A stretch of DNA of 64,000 nt from Acidovorax carolinensis (GTDB taxonomy: Bacteria; Pseudomonadota; Gammaproteobacteria; Burkholderiales; Burkholderiaceae_C). A program made the position numbers and the translations under genes. Location: the NCBI RefSeq assembly GCF_002157145.1, contig NZ_CP021361.1, positions 4,053,501 to 4,117,500 of the forward strand. The letters run 5' to 3'. Shown here one piece after another: positions 62,708 through 64,000 of this stretch. The notes under the pieces were generated by a model that worked only from the letters and a program-made list of their open reading frames with translations, did no database searches and was not told the origin of the DNA. Position 1 is the first letter of the stretch, and each line of letters begins with the position of its first letter.

Positions 62708-64000
62708 TTACTTACCGATACAAAAGCTGGAGAAGATGACGCCCAGCAAGTCGTCGGACGAGAATTCTCCCGTGATGGCGCTCAGCGCGTTCTGGGCCAG
62801 CCGCAGTTCCTCGGCCAGCAAGTCCAGCGCGGGGCCTTGCGCATCCAGTTGCGCCGCGGCTTCCTGGAGGTGCACCTGCACCGCACGCAGCGCCTGCACA
62901 TGCCGGGCGCGGGCGATGTACACGCCTTCGGGCGCCGACTGCCAGCCCGCCACCTGCAGCAGAATGCGGCGCAACGCATCGAGCCCCTCTCCCGTGCGCG
63001 CCGACAGATGCACGGCGGCGCGCCCGGCGGCCGGGGGCTGCGCGACCGTGCCAGGCACGCAATCGACCTTGTTCCAGACATCGATGACGGGCACGGATTT
63101 GGGTAGTTTTTCTGCCAGAGCGCTTTCTATGGCTGCATCATCCGCTCTGTATTCGATAGCATCCCAGCGGGCCAGATCGTGCAGAAAAAGCACCGCGTCG
63201 GCGGCTGCAATGGCATCCCAGGCACGGGCGATGCCGATGCGCTCGACCTCGTCGTCGCTGTCGCGCAGGCCGGCGGTGTCGATCACATGCAGTGGCACGC
63301 CTTCGATCTGGATGGTCTGCTGCACCTTGTCGCGCGTGGTGCCGGCAATGGGGGTCACGATGGCCAGCTCGGCACCCGCCAGGGCATTGAGCAGCGAGCT
63401 TTTGCCGGCATTGGGCTGCCCGGCAATGACCACCTTGATGCCTTCGCGCAGCAGTGCGCCTTGGCGGGCGCGCCCCATCACTTGCGCCAGCGTTTGCTCC
63501 AGATTTTGTAGCTGCCCGCGCGCGTCCGCCTTGCGCAGGAAGTCGATTTCTTCCTCGGGAAAATCCAGCGTGGCCTCCACCAGCATGCGCAGATGGATCA
63601 GTGCAGCGCGCAGCGCATGGATCTCTTGCGAAAACGCCCCGGTCAGCGAGCGGCTGGCGCCGCGCGCGGCCGCCTCGGTGCTGGCGTCGATCAGGTCGGC
63701 AATCGCCTCGGCCTGGGCCAGGTCGATCTTGTCGTTCAGGAACGCGCGCTCGGTGAACTCGCCCGGCTGCGCCAGCCGCAGTCCGGGCAGGCAGGGCTGG
63801 CCCGTGGCCGGGTCGACCGTTGCGCCCGCTTCGAGGCAGCGCGCCAGCAGCAGTTGCAGCACCACCGGGCCGCCGTGGGCCTGCAACTCCAGCACGTCTT
63901 CACCGGTGTAGCTGTGCGGGCCGGGGAAATACAGCGCCAACCCCTGGTCGATGGCCTGGCCCGCAGCATCGCGAAAGGGAAGGTAGGTGGCTTCGCGCGG
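62708..64000 (-). CDS. mnmE: tRNA modification GTPase MnmE, 3' part (cut by window edge)
   Basis: The frame enters the window at [19 protein letters not shown], shortly after the usual MnmE start, and runs to the stop. G1 [34 protein letters not shown] and the C-terminal SSFCIGK with the essential Cys are all present. With MnmG it modifies U34 of certain tRNAs. A degenerate copy of the dispersed repeat (about 63103-63165) is read in frame in the G domain between the G3 and G4 motifs ([20 protein letters not shown]). Confidence 0.93.
   Translation of the reverse strand, partial: PREATYLPFRDAAGQAIDQGLALYFPGPHSYTGEDVLELQAHGGPVVLQLLLARCLEAGATVDPATGQPCLPGLRLAQPGEFTERAFLNDKIDLAQAEAIADLIDASTEAAARGASRSLTGAFSQEIHALRAALIHLRMLVEATLDFPEEEIDFLRKADARGQLQNLEQTLAQVMGRARQGALLREGIKVVIAGQPNAGKSSLLNALAGAELAIVTPIAGTTRDKVQQTIQIEGVPLHVIDTAGLRDSDDEVERIGIARAWDAIAAADAVLFLHDLARWDAIEYRADDAAIESALAEKLPKSVPVIDVWNKVDCVPGTVAQPPAAGRAAVHLSARTGEGLDALRRILLQVAGWQSAPEGVYIARARHVQALRAVQVHLQEAAAQLDAQGPALDLLAEELRLAQNALSAITGEFSSDDLLGVIFSSFCIGK

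Noticed and set aside
1..64000. tRNA, rRNA, CRISPR, prophage or replication origin
   Set aside because: No cloverleaf, rRNA, repeat-spacer or phage structural sequence was noticed by eye; a tRNAscan or Infernal run would be decisive.

Overview
The window is a GC-rich, gene-dense chromosomal segment of a betaproteobacterium, most likely Burkholderiales, family Comamonadaceae (Acidovorax-like). This rests on protein flavour, on local gene orders (lptD-surA-rsmA, kdsD-kdsC-lptC, metX-metW, ubiU-ubiV-ubiT) and on a dispersed AGCGCTT/AAGCGCT palindromic repeat that I associate from memory with comamonads. I saw no rRNA, tRNA or CRISPR array.

Left end (1-9520, all minus strand): an operon for an SPFH/SHOCT protein, a DUF4178 protein, a DUF350 membrane protein and a membrane aminopropyltransferase-like protein cut by the window edge. 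Between DUF350 and the aminopropyltransferase lies a three-gene cassette: a type III-like Mod methyltransferase, a Schlafen/AlbA_2 plus RecG-like ATPase protein, and a Res helicase-nuclease. It looks like a restriction or defence island nested in a membrane-stress-type operon.

9.7-20.9 kb: a DUF2061 protein, an orphan small flagellar-rod protein, a LysR regulator divergent from a TsdA-like dihaem cytochrome (frameshifted), a TtrS/TtrR-like two-component system, an omega-amino-acid aminotransferase, malic enzyme MaeB, and a secreted barnase-like RNase with a barstar inhibitor.

20.9-30 kb: envelope and RNA-maturation genes (rsmA, surA, lptD, an AmgK-like sugar kinase, rsmE), then an ABM monooxygenase, a DUF3617 protein and a frameshifted acyl-CoA dehydrogenase.

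30-36 kb: a SRAP/YedK paralogue that has lost its catalytic Cys2, facing a tight ubiU-ubiV-ubiT-DGC protein-ubiX-ubiD cluster for oxygen-independent ubiquinone synthesis.

36-46 kb: an MFS transporter, a TauD-type dioxygenase followed by a sulfonate/nitrate-type ABC importer, an alpha/beta hydrolase, an M20 peptidase and a chemotaxis receptor.

46-51 kb: a regulatory-RNA-rich stretch. metX-metW sits behind a SAM-II-like riboswitch and an intrinsic terminator that ends at the start codon. A TMEM165/GDT1 exporter sits behind a yybP-ykoY-type Mn riboswitch. Two tandem glycine-rich RRM protein genes share a leader hairpin that pairs with their Shine-Dalgarno sequences.

51-64 kb: an SDR, lptC-kdsC-kdsD, a KefB/C-type antiporter, an IS30-family element, a GGDEF/EAL protein with a degenerate receiver, apt, a hypothetical gene, a cNMP-binding protein and the 3' part of mnmE.

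Four genes (tsdA-like, rsmE, acyl-CoA dehydrogenase, ABC ATPase) each carry an apparent one-base deletion at a G/C position, three of them in runs of three to five, which points to sequencing or assembly errors rather than four independent pseudogenes.
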